64,000 nucleotides of DNA from Bin80 sp965209015 (lineage in GTDB: Bacteria; Bacteroidota; Rhodothermia; Rhodothermales; Bin80), in NCBI GenBank assembly GCA_965209015.1, contig OZ242367.1:806001-870000 (forward strand). Direction: 5' to 3'. Position 1 is the stretch's first letter. Every line of letters starts with the position of its first letter. Made by a program: the position numbers and the translations under genes. Below, one piece after another: positions 45,027-54,289 of this stretch. The notes under the pieces are model-generated. The model saw nothing but the letters and a program-made list of their open reading frames with translations. It did no database searches and was not told where the DNA came from.

Positions 45027-48000
45027 ATGGGGGAGGGAATGCAGCCTTTTGAGGAAGTCCAGCATACGGATGCCTATACTATTGAAAAAGAGATCCGTAC
45101 TTGGTGGGAGTCTAGGCGCATCTTTGAAAAAAGTATTGAGTTGCGCTCGGGCGCTCCAACCTATACCTTTTACGAGGGACCTCCAACTGCGAACGGCCAT
45201 CCTGGAATTCATCATGTGATGGCTCGTACCATCAAGGATGTATTCTGTCGGTACCAGACAATGAAAGGACGTCGCGTGGAGCGGAAGGCTGGATGGGATA
45301 CGCATGGACTTCCGGTTGAGATTGAAGTTGAGAAAAGCTTAGGTCTGGATGGACAGGAAGATGTATTGCGCTATGGACTAGAAAAGTTTAACCAAAAATG
45401 CCGTGAGAGCGTTCTGGCCTACAAGGGGGAGTGGGATGAGTTGACTCGCCAGATGGGATACTGGGTGGATCTTGACCATCCATATGTGACTTTTGAAACG
45501 AAATATATTGAAACTGAATGGTGGTTGATCAAACAGATTTACGAGAAAGGATTACTGTATAAAGGATACAAGATTCACTGGTACAGTCCAGGATCTGGCA
45601 CAATCCTGAGTTCACATGAGGTGAGTCTTGGATACAAGGAAGTTCAGGACCCAAGTGTAACGGCTCGATTCAGATCCCTTGACCGACCAGACACCTATCT
45701 GTTAGCCTGGACTACCACACCCTGGACGTTGATTTCGAATGCAGCTCTAGCGGTGGGGCCAGAGATTGAATATGTATCGGTTCGCTGTGCTTCTATGCCT
45801 GAATCCACTCTGATTCTGGCCCGGGCCCGACTGGAAATCCTACGTGAAGAGTATGAGGTAATTGGCACTCTGAATGGAAGAGATTTGGAGGGCGAGCGCT
45901 ACGAGCCACTCTTCGGATATTTCAAGAATCAAGGGTATGAGGCTTGGCAGGTAGTTACAGCTGATTTTGTATCAACTGAGGATGGTACTGGTATTGTACA
46001 TATTGCGCCAGCATTTGGAGCAGACGACTATGAGATCGGACAATCAAAAGGACTCCCTGTCCTGAATCCAATTGATTCACAAGGTCGTTTCCATCCAGAT
46101 GTCCCGGATGTGGGAGGGCTCTGGTTCAAGGATGCAGATCGTCCGATCATTCGGGATTTATCCAATCGGGGGCTCTTGCATCGTGATGACAGCTATGTAC
46201 ATAACTATCCTCATGATTGGCGTAAAGGAACGCCTTTAATGAGTTATCCAGTAGAAAGCTGGTTCATTCGCACAACGGCAATTCGGGATCGGCTTGTAGA
46301 ACTAAATGAGACGATCACATGGCAGCCTGAATCCATTGGATCGGGTCGGTTTGGTGAGTGGCTTTCAAATAATGTTGATTGGGCACTCAGTCGCCGCCGT
46401 TTTTGGGGAACGCCACTTCCAGTTTGGGTATCTGATCAGAATCCAGAAATAATTGAAGTGATTGGTTCCATAGAAGAGTTACGCGAGCGCTGTGGAGATC
46501 AGTTACCTGAGAAGGATGAGGATATTGACTTACATCGGCCATTTGTAGACGGTCTAACTTGGCCTGCTCCTGATGGAGGGACAATGCGGCGGGTTCCTGA
46601 AACCATTGATGTCTGGTTTGACTCTGGAGCGATGCCATTTGCTCAGTGGCACTATCCATTTGAGAATCAGAATGCATTCAAACAAAGTTTTCCAGCAGAT
46701 TTTATCGCCGAAGGTGTAGATCAGACACGTGGGTGGTTTTATACGCTGCATGCGATCTCTACATTAGTGATGGATGAAGTTTCTTTCCGCAATTGTGTTG
46801 TGGGCGGACTTCTCTTGGATGCCAAAGGAGAAAAGATGTCTAAGACGAAAGGGAATGCTTTGGATCCTTTTGAATTGATCAAGGAGTATGGTGCTGACCG
46901 AGTGAGATGGTACATGATGAGTAATTCCCCACCGTGGGAAGATCTCAAGTTCAACTTAGATGGTGTCAAGGAAGTGGAACGAAAGCTATTCAGTACCCTG
47001 ACGAATATTTACAGTTTTTTTGCGACGTATGCCAATATTGATGGCTATACGGGGGCAGAAGAAGCCCCTCCAGTAGCTGATCGTCCTGAGTTAGATAGAT
47101 GGATTTTGAGTCGGGCTCAATCTACTACTGAGCTGGCAGATACTGCACTGGCAAACTACCATCCGACCAGAGCGGCTCGCGCGGTGGAAGCTTTCGTTAC
47201 TGACTTTTCAAATTGGTACATTCGAAGATCTAGGAGGCGTTTTTGGAGTGCGAAAGCGAGTCATTCATCCGAATCAGATGATGATAAGTGGGCTGCCTAC
47301 GAAACGGTATATACATGCCTAATGACAACTGCTCGCCTCATGGCACCAATTACTCCCTATTACAGTGAGTGGTTGTATCAAAAGTTGAAGAGCAATTCTG
47401 GAGATGCGGATGAGTCAGTTCATCTAACTTCCTTCCCTAAAAAGGAATTGATGTTCGCCGATGATGGACTTGAGTCTCAGATGAAGAGTGCTCAGGTGAT
47501 CTGCTCTATTTTGCTTGGGTTACGCAATCAGGCAAAATTGAATATTCGTCAGCCCGTTGGACGTGTACTGGTGGTGGTAGATGAGAAATGCAAGGAGGAG
47601 GTAATTTCCCTTGTTGCTCACATCATTTTGGATGAAGTGAATGCACGAAAAATCGAATATATTGATGGCTCCCATTCAATTGTTCGTCGAAGTGCGCGTC
47701 CCAACTTCCGTCAATTAGGACGCAGGGCAGGTCGAAATATGCCCCAAATAAAGGAAGCTATTTTAGCTTTGGACCATGAGCAGCTTGAAGTATACTCTTT
47801 AGGAGAACAGATCATGCTCATGGGAGATGACTTTGAGTTCAAATTGCAGCAAGGAGATATTGAAATTGTGACCGAAGGGGTTGAGGGATGGCTGGTCGGG
47901 CAGGAAGATGGTTACACGGTGGCTTTGGATAAGGTTATCACAGAAGAATTACTTTATGAAGGGCTTGCTCGCGAAAGTATCAACCGACTCCAGAATCTAC

Positions 48001-48215
48001 GAAAATCAGCGGGGTTTGACATTACAGACCGAATTCATATTGATTGCCATGCCACAGCTACCCTACGTACTGCCATTGAGTGCTACGTTGACCGAGTGAG
48101 AAACGAAACCTTAGCGGTTACGTTCAACTTCGTTGACTCTCCAAAAGGAGAACGAATTGAACACTTTGATATTGGAAAGGAATCACTGACGCTTGGTGTA
48201 CGTCGGTCAGAGTGA
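45027..48215 (+). CDS. ileS: isoleucyl-tRNA synthetase
   Basis: Charges tRNA-Ile. At 1062 residues it belongs to the longer IleS type. Class I motif HIGH appears as PTANGHPGIHHVMAR, and the KMSKS loop as GEKMSKTKGNALDPF. Editing (CP1) domain residues lie in LLAWTTTPWTLISNAALAVG and TGIVHIAPAFGADDYEIG. The anticodon-binding region and a C-terminal domain follow, without the zinc-binding end of IleS1. A second in-frame ATG at 45039, preceded by GGGAGGGA, is an alternative start. The gene starts 3 bases after the phosphorylase stop. Confidence 0.97.
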   Translation: MGEGMQPFEEVQHTDAYTIEKEIRTWWESRRIFEKSIELRSGAPTYTFYEGPPTANGHPGIHHVMARTIKDVFCRYQTMKGRRVERKAGWDTHGLPVEIEVEKSLGLDGQEDVLRYGLEKFNQKCRESVLAYKGEWDELTRQMGYWVDLDHPYVTFETKYIETEWWLIKQIYEKGLLYKGYKIHWYSPGSGTILSSHEVSLGYKEVQDPSVTARFRSLDRPDTYLLAWTTTPWTLISNAALAVGPEIEYVSVRCASMPESTLILARARLEILREEYEVIGTLNGRDLEGERYEPLFGYFKNQGYEAWQVVTADFVSTEDGTGIVHIAPAFGADDYEIGQSKGLPVLNPIDSQGRFHPDVPDVGGLWFKDADRPIIRDLSNRGLLHRDDSYVHNYPHDWRKGTPLMSYPVESWFIRTTAIRDRLVELNETITWQPESIGSGRFGEWLSNNVDWALSRRRFWGTPLPVWVSDQNPEIIEVIGSIEELRERCGDQLPEKDEDIDLHRPFVDGLTWPAPDGGTMRRVPETIDVWFDSGAMPFAQWHYPFENQNAFKQSFPADFIAEGVDQTRGWFYTLHAISTLVMDEVSFRNCVVGGLLLDAKGEKMSKTKGNALDPFELIKEYGADRVRWYMMSNSPPWEDLKFNLDGVKEVERKLFSTLTNIYSFFATYANIDGYTGAEEAPPVADRPELDRWILSRAQSTTELADTALANYHPTRAARAVEAFVTDFSNWYIRRSRRRFWSAKASHSSESDDDKWAAYETVYTCLMTTARLMAPITPYYSEWLYQKLKSNSGDADESVHLTSFPKKELMFADDGLESQMKSAQVICSILLGLRNQAKLNIRQPVGRVLVVVDEKCKEEVISLVAHIILDEVNARKIEYIDGSHSIVRRSARPNFRQLGRRAGRNMPQIKEAILALDHEQLEVYSLGEQIMLMGDDFEFKLQQGDIEIVTEGVEGWLVGQEDGYTVALDKVITEELLYEGLARESINRLQNLRKSAGFDITDRIHIDCHATATLRTAIECYVDRVRNETLAVTFNFVDSPKGERIEHFDIGKESLTLGVRRSE

Positions 48216-48248
48216 TACTTTCTGTATTAACGTAGAAGAAATTATCAC

Positions 48249-48677
48249 ATGGCAGTTCAAAAATCAGCCCAAGCGCTATCTGATCCTCAAACAGGTGGTC
48301 GTTCCTCTACTCCATTTGACGATAAGTTGCTTGAACATTTTCGCTCTCTAATTCTGGATAAGCGTCGGCATGCAGTTGAAGATGTTCGGAAGATGCAGGC
48401 TCAGATCAAAGACTCACGTGAGCGGTCCGAGAGCGACTCTGCTTACAGTTTTCATATGGCCGATGCGGGAACCGACGCGATGGAGCGTGAGAAGTTGTAC
48501 TTGATGCTTGCTCGACAGCAAAAGTATATCGGCTATTTGGATCGAGCCCTCGAGCGCATTGATAATCGGACCTACGGAATTTGCAAAGTGACAGGCAATC
48601 CTATTTCCCGAGAGCGGCTGGAGGCCGTACCACACACGGAGATTTCCATAGAAGCCAAGCTTAAGCAGAAGCGCTAG
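48249..48677 (+). CDS. TraR/DksA-family protein with degenerate zinc finger
   Basis: A 142-residue RNA-polymerase-associated-type protein. A coiled coil (HFRSLILDKRRHAVEDVRKM to LARQQKYIGYLDRALERI) carries the DSAYSFHMADAGTDAME tip. The C-terminal finger keeps YGICKVTGNPISRERLEAVP but has only one of the four zinc cysteines, the usual state in this Bacteroidota-type subgroup. It lies between ileS and lspA, a common arrangement. Confidence 0.9.
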   Translation: MAVQKSAQALSDPQTGGRSSTPFDDKLLEHFRSLILDKRRHAVEDVRKMQAQIKDSRERSESDSAYSFHMADAGTDAMEREKLYLMLARQQKYIGYLDRALERIDNRTYGICKVTGNPISRERLEAVPHTEISIEAKLKQKR

Positions 48678-48684
48678 TCCGCAT

Positions 48685-49296
48685 ATGCGTCTGTTCTGGA
48701 TTGTTGCAGGAGTTCTGGCACTTGATCAGGCAACGAAGATTCTCGTGCGCCTCAACATGACTCAGGGTCATTTTGGTGCAATTGATCTAATTGGGGACTG
48801 GCTCAAGTTCACGTACACCGAAAATCCTGGCATGGCGTTCGGGATTAACTTTGGTCCTCCGGGGCTCATAACGGGGTTTTCCATCATTGCTGCATTCATG
48901 ATCATGCTCTATATGTTCCGTGTCCGGGGGGGGTATCTGCCCTATACAGCCAGTTTAGCCTGCATATTAGGTGGAGCGATTGGTAATAATGTGGATCGTT
49001 TATTTTATGGATTAATTTTTGACTACTCCCCATTTTTTCAGGGACGGGTAGTTGATTTTATTCATTTTGATATTTGGCAAGGTCGTGTACCTTCAGCGAT
49101 CCCAATTATTGGAGATAGCTACATGGCATTCTTCCCAATCTTCAATGTTGCGGATATCGGAATTGTCGGAGGTGTGATTGGAATCCTGATTTTCCAGAAA
49201 AAATTCTTGGGGGATTTCCATCCCGACCAAGAAGCTGACGCCTCTGAGACTCCAGAGGAGCTTTCTGTATCAGATCAAGTTCCGTCTGCCACTTAA
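48685..49296 (+). CDS. lspA: lipoprotein signal peptidase (signal peptidase II)
   Basis: Aspartic membrane protease that matures lipoproteins, several of which are encoded in this window. Four predicted helices over 203 residues. The catalytic aspartates are in GGAIGNNVDRLFYG and FPIFNVADIGIVGG; FTYTENPGMAFG is another family block. The C-terminal tail (about 25 acidic residues) is an extra. It follows the dksA-like gene by seven bases. Confidence 0.95.
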   Translation: MRLFWIVAGVLALDQATKILVRLNMTQGHFGAIDLIGDWLKFTYTENPGMAFGINFGPPGLITGFSIIAAFMIMLYMFRVRGGYLPYTASLACILGGAIGNNVDRLFYGLIFDYSPFFQGRVVDFIHFDIWQGRVPSAIPIIGDSYMAFFPIFNVADIGIVGGVIGILIFQKKFLGDFHPDQEADASETPEELSVSDQVPSAT

Positions 49297-49614
49297 GCTC
49301 TCTCCGTTTCCTTGTTACCACAAGGTCGTCCTTAAAAATTCTTTCTACGATTCCGGCCGACTGGCGGTATCCTATGAAGAAAAGTCGGGTACCTCGTTCT
49401 ATATTGGACGGTTATCTCTGAATAGCTGTGTTCAGTTTCCATTCATGAAGATTAGTGGGGATTGGGTTGAATGGTGGAGAAGCATCGTGTTCTGATCAAT
49501 CCGTGGAGTCGGCGGCAGAGGTTCATGTATCCATTTATTGTATGAATCAATTTGAGTCAAGCTCTGTTAAGTGTTAATATTGTGTTGCTTTTGTGTTTAT
49601 TATTCTATTAAGTC
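49297..49614. other. intergenic region upstream of hipBA
   Basis: About 320 bases between lspA and the hipB operator. The last 100 are very AT-rich and should hold the hipBA promoter. An in-frame GTG at 49593 belongs to a hydrophobic leader that is unlikely to be translated. No RNA gene is visible. Confidence 0.4.
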
Positions 49615-49629
49615 ATATCATTATGATAT
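49615..49629. promoter_or_regulatory. palindrome over the hipB start codon (putative operator)
   Basis: Perfect inverted repeat ATATCAT-T-ATGATAT covering the ATG of hipB at 49623. HipB-type antitoxins repress their own operons by binding palindromes near the promoter, so autoregulation is likely; this is inferred from symmetry and position. Confidence 0.5.
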
Positions 49630-49928
49630 TTATAACACCCACGAAGGCGAAAGTAGCTCTCAGGCAAAACATGGTAGAACGCCGCTTGGCTCTTAACCTT
49701 ACACAGGTTGGTCTAAGTGAACGCTCAGGAGTTGCTTTGTCGACACTTAGAAAATTTGAGCAGAGTGGGTCCATCTCTATTGATAATTTATTGAAGCTTA
49801 TGATGGTGGTTGGGGGGCTGGAAAAACTTGTGGAAGTAAGCGCACCAGAGGAGAGTAGTTTTGCTTCTATTCAGGATGTCTTATCTCGCGACAGTCACCC
49901 AAAACGAAAACGCGGTTCTCGTTCATGA
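49623..49928 (+). CDS. hipB: HipB-type antitoxin, XRE-family regulator
   Basis: A 101-residue DNA-binding antitoxin. The start at 49623 (MIFITPTKAKVALRQNMVERR) matches the family; a GTG at 49593 adds a hydrophobic leader. Helix-turn-helix: LNLTQVGLSERSGVALSTLRKFEQSG. The remaining part follows the pattern of HipB relatives (ISIDNLLKLMMVVGGLEKL). It overlaps hipA by 4 bases (ATGA), as expected for a toxin-antitoxin pair, and should both neutralise HipA and repress the operon. Confidence 0.85.
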   Translation: MIFITPTKAKVALRQNMVERRLALNLTQVGLSERSGVALSTLRKFEQSGSISIDNLLKLMMVVGGLEKLVEVSAPEESSFASIQDVLSRDSHPKRKRGSRS

Positions 49929-51157
49929 GACACCGGCAGCCGGTACGACATATCAAAGTCGGGTTAGATTTTGGGAGTAGTTCAATACCTGTAGGGAATC
50001 TTGCTTTACGAGATCAACAAATTTATTTTGAATATGAATCAGAATTTATTCGTCAAGGTCTACCTCTCTCGCCAATTCGACTGCCACTGAGACCTGGCGT
50101 TAAAACTTTCTCAACTGAGACGTTTGAAGGTCTCCCAGGTGTGTTTAATGATAGCTTACCAGACGGCTGGGGGCGTCTGCTATTGGATAGAGCCATGCGT
50201 AGGCATGGCATTTTACCAGAGATACTGACACCGCTAGACCGATTAGCCTCTGTGGGTAAATTCGGTATGGGTGCATTGACCTATGAACCTGATCACTCTG
50301 GGACTCTGGAAGAGACTGAGCTAACTCTGGATTGGATAGCCCATCAATCAATGACGGTCTTGGAGGGAGACGCCGAAGATGTGTTAGATGAACTCTTAGC
50401 GCTGAGCGGATCTTCTGCAGGTGCACGACCCAAAGCATTGATAGGATTCAACGATGCGACCGGGAGGATACTCTATGGAAACATGGAATTGCCGGATGGC
50501 TATGAGACATGGCTAGTCAAATTCATAAATTCGCGAGATGGATCCGATGCTGGGGTTATGGAATTTATATATTCAGAACTTGCTCGGCATGCAGGCCTTT
50601 TGATACCTGATACGCAATTATTCCCAGCAAAGCAGGGGTTTGGATATTTTGGAGTCAAGCGATTTGACCGGAATAAAGGCAAGCGCTTTCATGTCCATAC
50701 CCCCTGTGGGTTATTGCATTCAGATCATCGAATTCCATCCTTGGATTATAGAGATTTGCTCGAGCTCACTATCCACTTGACACAAGATGTTCGGGAGTTA
50801 GAGAGCATGTTTCGTCTTGCGGTATTCAATGTCTTGGCGCATAACCGTGATGATCACTCAAAAAATTTCTCATTTCTCATGAACGAAACAGGGGAGTGGT
50901 ATCTTGCTCCCGCCTATGATCTAACGTTTTCGTTCGGACCCGGTGGAGAGCAGAGTACAATGGTAATGGGGGAGGGCAAGTCGCCAACCGTAGAACATCT
51001 ACGAAAACTAGGCGAGCATGCTGATATCAGTTCCAGCAAAGTTAAAGAGATCATAGAAAGAACTCAGGATGCACTCGCAAAGTGGACAGAACTATCAAAA
51101 AATCATGATCTTAGAGAGGCTACAAGGGACTTGGTTCGTTCTCATATTCATCAATGA
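49925..51157 (+). CDS. hipA: HipA-family serine/threonine kinase toxin
   Basis: A 410-residue kinase toxin. HipA N-terminal signature FEGLPGVFNDSLPDGWGRLL (68-87), the Gly/Ser-rich loop GSSAGARPKALIG (162-174), ATP-binding Lys199 in TWLVKF, catalytic HNRDDHSKN (306-314) and the metal-binding DLT (332-334). E. coli HipA phosphorylates glutamyl-tRNA synthetase; the target here is not known. The catalytic residues look intact, so it is probably active. It is coupled to hipB. Confidence 0.9.
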   Translation: MRHRQPVRHIKVGLDFGSSSIPVGNLALRDQQIYFEYESEFIRQGLPLSPIRLPLRPGVKTFSTETFEGLPGVFNDSLPDGWGRLLLDRAMRRHGILPEILTPLDRLASVGKFGMGALTYEPDHSGTLEETELTLDWIAHQSMTVLEGDAEDVLDELLALSGSSAGARPKALIGFNDATGRILYGNMELPDGYETWLVKFINSRDGSDAGVMEFIYSELARHAGLLIPDTQLFPAKQGFGYFGVKRFDRNKGKRFHVHTPCGLLHSDHRIPSLDYRDLLELTIHLTQDVRELESMFRLAVFNVLAHNRDDHSKNFSFLMNETGEWYLAPAYDLTFSFGPGGEQSTMVMGEGKSPTVEHLRKLGEHADISSSKVKEIIERTQDALAKWTELSKNHDLREATRDLVRSHIHQ

Positions 51158-51260
51158 GTGGGCATAATCTGTTGGTTACTTTTCAGATTTAGCCTCAGTC
51201 CATGAAAGATATGGGTGGGCATAATAGCTCCAGCCATCCAGAGCCATAAAGTATCAATGC

Positions 51261-51569
51261 TTAACCCGACGTTCTACGCCAACCAAAGATTTTCAAAGCT
51301 TCCATCACGTTCTGCTCAATCTGATTAAGGTGATGGAGTTTAACTCCGAGATTCGACGAGACATCACTGACGGTGATCTTCTCTTTATGGTAAGAGACCA
51401 ATACCAATTTGACGAACTTTTTACCGAGTTGGCTTATAGCTCGGATGTCAGGTGAGACAATTCCCTTTTCTCGCACAGATTGATTTGGGTTCGTAGTACG
51501 GGTTACATTACGGTATTGTTGTTCAAACAATTGGCGAGGCGCCTGTTTTATGGAGTTCCGCACGTTCAA
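51261..51569 (-). pseudogene. ImmA/IrrE-like C-terminal fragment (tentative)
   Basis: A 102-codon frame starting at TTG. The part LGKKFVKLVLVSYHKEKIT followed by VSDVSSNLGVKLHHLNQIEQ resembles the C-terminal end of HTH-ImmA/IrrE-type proteins (LG.RF..LVL.....G.IT..D....LGV...HL..I). No zinc-protease HExxH or HTH domain precedes it: the sequence upstream changes into an hsdM-like start in another frame. It is probably a remnant left by a deletion. The family match is from memory of the pattern and is weak. Confidence 0.35.
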
Positions 51570-51588
51570 CTTCTTGGTTGTTGTTCAT
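51523..51588 (-). pseudogene. hsdM N-terminal fragment
   Basis: From an ATG at 51588 the frame reads MNNNQEVERAELHKT, matching the start of many type I restriction methyltransferases (HsdM), in which IWRIANDLRG would follow. Here the match stops after 15 codons and the frame closes six residues later. The rest of hsdM, hsdS and hsdR are absent, so this looks like a deletion end point. Confidence 0.45.
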
Positions 51589-51677
51589 GGGCTAATTCTT
51601 GCTCATGTAGATCATCGTATATCCAGAGATAAAATTGATGGATCAATCACAGTTATTGACTCAATCCATTATTACTA

Positions 51678-52655
51678 TTACTCCAGGGTGAGGCCAGCTT
51701 TGTTCAGTAGCAATCCATTCTCAAAATCTTCTTCAGCTAAAAATGATGTCAAGGAGTCTCCCGTGAGGAATTTCAGTTGAAATCCAGTAGCTTGAATTGA
51801 TTCCCGGAAATCAAATTGTCGAGATAAAGTCCAGATAGTGGTGCGAAACAATTCCAATAGGCTGTTTGGGAGATTTTCTGGAGCCGCAATTATAAGCCAA
51901 CTTCCTTCAGATTCGTAAGGAATTCCGAGTTCTGTGAGGGTAGGTATAGTAGGTGCAATAAGAGCCCGTCGGCTTGACATGATCGCAAGACTTCGTACTT
52001 GATCGGGTTTTCGGATTGAAGCAATTTCTGATAAAGAGGTAATCAGGACATCTACATTACCAGAGAGTAGTTCTCCAAGTGCAGATGTAGCATCAGGGCT
52101 GGGTTGCCAGGATAGGGCTAACGGATCAAGTCCGACAGCCTCAAGAAATCCAATCCGATCCAGATCTCTGCCCCCACCTATGTAGGTACCACTTGCTGTG
52201 AGAATTTCAGGTTCCCTCTTTATGGCGGCAACCAAGTCGGAAACAGTTTGCCAAGGGGCATCTACAGGTACCGTAATCACTGGAGGGGAGGTACCGACGA
52301 GTGCAATCGGGGAATAGCGATTGAAGTTCAGGGGAGTCAGACCAGTCCAGTGCATCAACGTGATTTCTTCACTGATGATACCCAATGTATAACCGTCAGA
52401 CTGAGCTTGGGCCAAAGCTACCAAGCCGGATAGCCCATTATTACCGACTTGGTTTTTCACGCTCACAGCCTGCCCAAATTCGTTCTGCAGTGCAGCAGCA
52501 AGTAAGCGAGAAGCTTTGTCACCCGGAGAGCCTGCCCCTTGGGGTACAATAAAACTCAGGGGCCGATTTGGATATGCCTGCTCACGCGCGGGATATCCAC
52601 AGGATAACAGGAAGAGAGGCAGGAAGCAAAGCCCCAGAATTCGCAGATCAACCAC
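51678..52655 (-). CDS. TctC/Bug-family substrate-binding lipoprotein
   Basis: Periplasmic solute-binding protein of the tripartite tricarboxylate transporter (Bug) family. A GTG start at 52655 gives a lipoprotein signal (VDLRILGLCFLPLFLLSC) with lipobox LLSC and overlaps the upstream DinB-like stop by 8 bases; starts at 52691 or 52679 would overlap by 32 or more. Family blocks: YPNRPLSFIVPQGAGSPGD and NGLSGLVALAQAQSDGYTLG. The ligand (often a carboxylate) is unknown. No TctA or TctB membrane genes are adjacent, so it may serve a distant transporter or a sensor. Confidence 0.85.
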   Translation of the reverse strand: MVDLRILGLCFLPLFLLSCGYPAREQAYPNRPLSFIVPQGAGSPGDKASRLLAAALQNEFGQAVSVKNQVGNNGLSGLVALAQAQSDGYTLGIISEEITLMHWTGLTPLNFNRYSPIALVGTSPPVITVPVDAPWQTVSDLVAAIKREPEILTASGTYIGGGRDLDRIGFLEAVGLDPLALSWQPSPDATSALGELLSGNVDVLITSLSEIASIRKPDQVRSLAIMSSRRALIAPTIPTLTELGIPYESEGSWLIIAAPENLPNSLLELFRTTIWTLSRQFDFRESIQATGFQLKFLTGDSLTSFLAEEDFENGLLLNKAGLTLE

Positions 52656-53163
52656 CACTCCAAGGTGGGGAAACACCATTAGAGCGGGCATATGCGATCA
52701 GTTGCCCAAGGTGCTCGGATGTATGGCCAGCAATCACTGTCACCACTCCGTAGTGATTCATCGTCGTACCAAAAACCTCGGCGGTCGTCGTCAGATCGGC
52801 ATCTGCAAAAGTAGCCATAAGTTCACGAATATGATCCTGCGAAGCAGCAAGCCGGGCTAAAGCTCCTTCCTTCGTATCCATAGCCTCGCTTTCGTAATCA
52901 GACTCATGCCCTAACATTGCGGCAATACCAAAGTTGGCATCGGATACATGGTTGATAACCTCAACAACGGATCGAATTCCATCGGCTGGACTCCAGTCAA
53001 AATGATCTTCGGGAATGGCTTCAGCCAAGCTGTAAAGTTTTTCTGAAGTGCTATTGAAATCAGATGTAACTGCACTAAGATATGCACTATTATCATGCTC
53101 CTGAGCAGTAGCTGGAAGGACAAGAAAAGTTGCAAGTAGAAAGAATGTAAGGTTGCGTTTCAT
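52648..53163 (-). CDS. DinB-family protein with signal peptide
   Basis: A 171-residue DinB-like four-helix protein with a signal peptide (KRNLTFFLLATFLVLPATA), hence exported. The metal-binding His residues appear in EVINHVSDANFG and GHTSEHLGQLIAYAR (H-x3-H). DinB members include metal-dependent thiol transferases, but most, like this one, are uncharacterised. It is coupled to the downstream TctC-type gene by an 8-base overlap. Confidence 0.85.
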   Translation of the reverse strand: MKRNLTFFLLATFLVLPATAQEHDNSAYLSAVTSDFNSTSEKLYSLAEAIPEDHFDWSPADGIRSVVEVINHVSDANFGIAAMLGHESDYESEAMDTKEGALARLAASQDHIRELMATFADADLTTTAEVFGTTMNHYGVVTVIAGHTSEHLGQLIAYARSNGVSPPWSGG

Positions 53164-53674
53164 GAGTGAGAGATATTTGTTGGAATTAGATAGTGTACAC
53201 TAGCCAAGGAGATGGATCAAAAAACTACTGTCCAATAAATTCATGGAAAACAGTTCAACTGACACAGTATTGATCGGATTTGAATTCTATGAACTATCAT
53301 CATTACTGGCAAACAGAAAATTAGTTCCTCTCCATGTCATGATCCTCAATGAGGATAGGTTAGTTCGTGCCAATCTTCCCTATCATTTTGGTTTTTGAAA
53401 AAAAGTACCATCTCATCCAGAGTCCATTCAAACAGCAAATGTACCAAAGTTCATTAAATAAAATGAATTGAGGAAATAATTCAGCACATTGCAACAATGA
53501 TTTTGAGGATTCATATCAAGAACTCAAGGGGCATCTGTCCGGTAGTTGGGGTTCATAATGTGCATATTCATGGTACATGTGAACTCCGAATAGATACCAG
53601 AGAGGTAGAATCGTGAGTAGAAATTCGATCGTTCATTGCCTTGGTAGGTTGCGAAGCGTAAACATGGATTTCAT
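53164..53674. other. intergenic region
   Basis: About 510 AT-rich bases between two - strand genes. It probably contains the promoter of the DinB-like gene within the first 100 bases. I see no gene, RNA or repeat. Confidence 0.4.
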
Positions 53675-54226
53675 TTACGGATGTTCCAGTGCCTTCATAA
53701 CAGCTACATAGTCTTCAAGATCTACGTTCTGGATTATTTCGGTTGAGGGAGGATAAATGATTACGACCTTAATGCGATAGCCATCCCAACTAGGTGAACG
53801 AATTTCGGATCCTGATAACCTGTAAATAGTTAGTTCAAATTGACCCAGGCTATACTCATAGGCCGCGCCGAACGGATCCATCGTAAACCATATAGATTCT
53901 GAACCGAGGTTAGTATATGCCAGTACGATACCATTATCTACAACCTCCTGTGTAATCTCAGGTACAGGGTATACGGCTGATTCAAATGATCCGAAAAAAT
54001 CAGTAAAATCACTTGCACGTAGAGTGATTATTCGGGCAGCCACATTTGCATTCCCAGGCTCGCCCGGTTCCCCTTTGTCTCCTGACTCTCCTTGTTCTCC
54101 CTGTGGTCCTGGCGGTCCGGCTGGTCCAACCGGCCCCTCACAGGCCACCAGTATTAATAGCAGGGCAAGTGAAAGAAATTTTATGGTAGCAACGGATGCT
54201 CGTGTGCATGAGGGAAGTTTCAGCAT
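53675..54226 (-). CDS. lipoprotein with short collagen-like repeat
   Basis: A 183-residue predicted lipoprotein. The start at 54226 (MLKLPSCTRASVATIKF) gives a signal ending in LILVAC; a start at 54289 only adds an unlikely leader. Directly after the lipid-anchored Cys comes a collagen-like tract of about ten G-x-y triplets (GPVGPAGPPGPQGEQGESG and onward to GEPGN). A beta-rich C-terminal domain (ITLRASDFTDFFGSF...) follows. Collagen-like segments in bacterial surface proteins form triple-helical stalks; the role of this one is unknown. It is a single gene. Confidence 0.75.
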   Translation of the reverse strand: MLKLPSCTRASVATIKFLSLALLLILVACEGPVGPAGPPGPQGEQGESGDKGEPGEPGNANVAARIITLRASDFTDFFGSFESAVYPVPEITQEVVDNGIVLAYTNLGSESIWFTMDPFGAAYEYSLGQFELTIYRLSGSEIRSPSWDGYRIKVVIIYPPSTEIIQNVDLEDYVAVMKALEHP

Positions 54227-54289
54227 GGTAATTAATTTAATGTTAGTTCGTGTATGTTTATCAAACCCTAAAAGACAACAGGATTGCAT

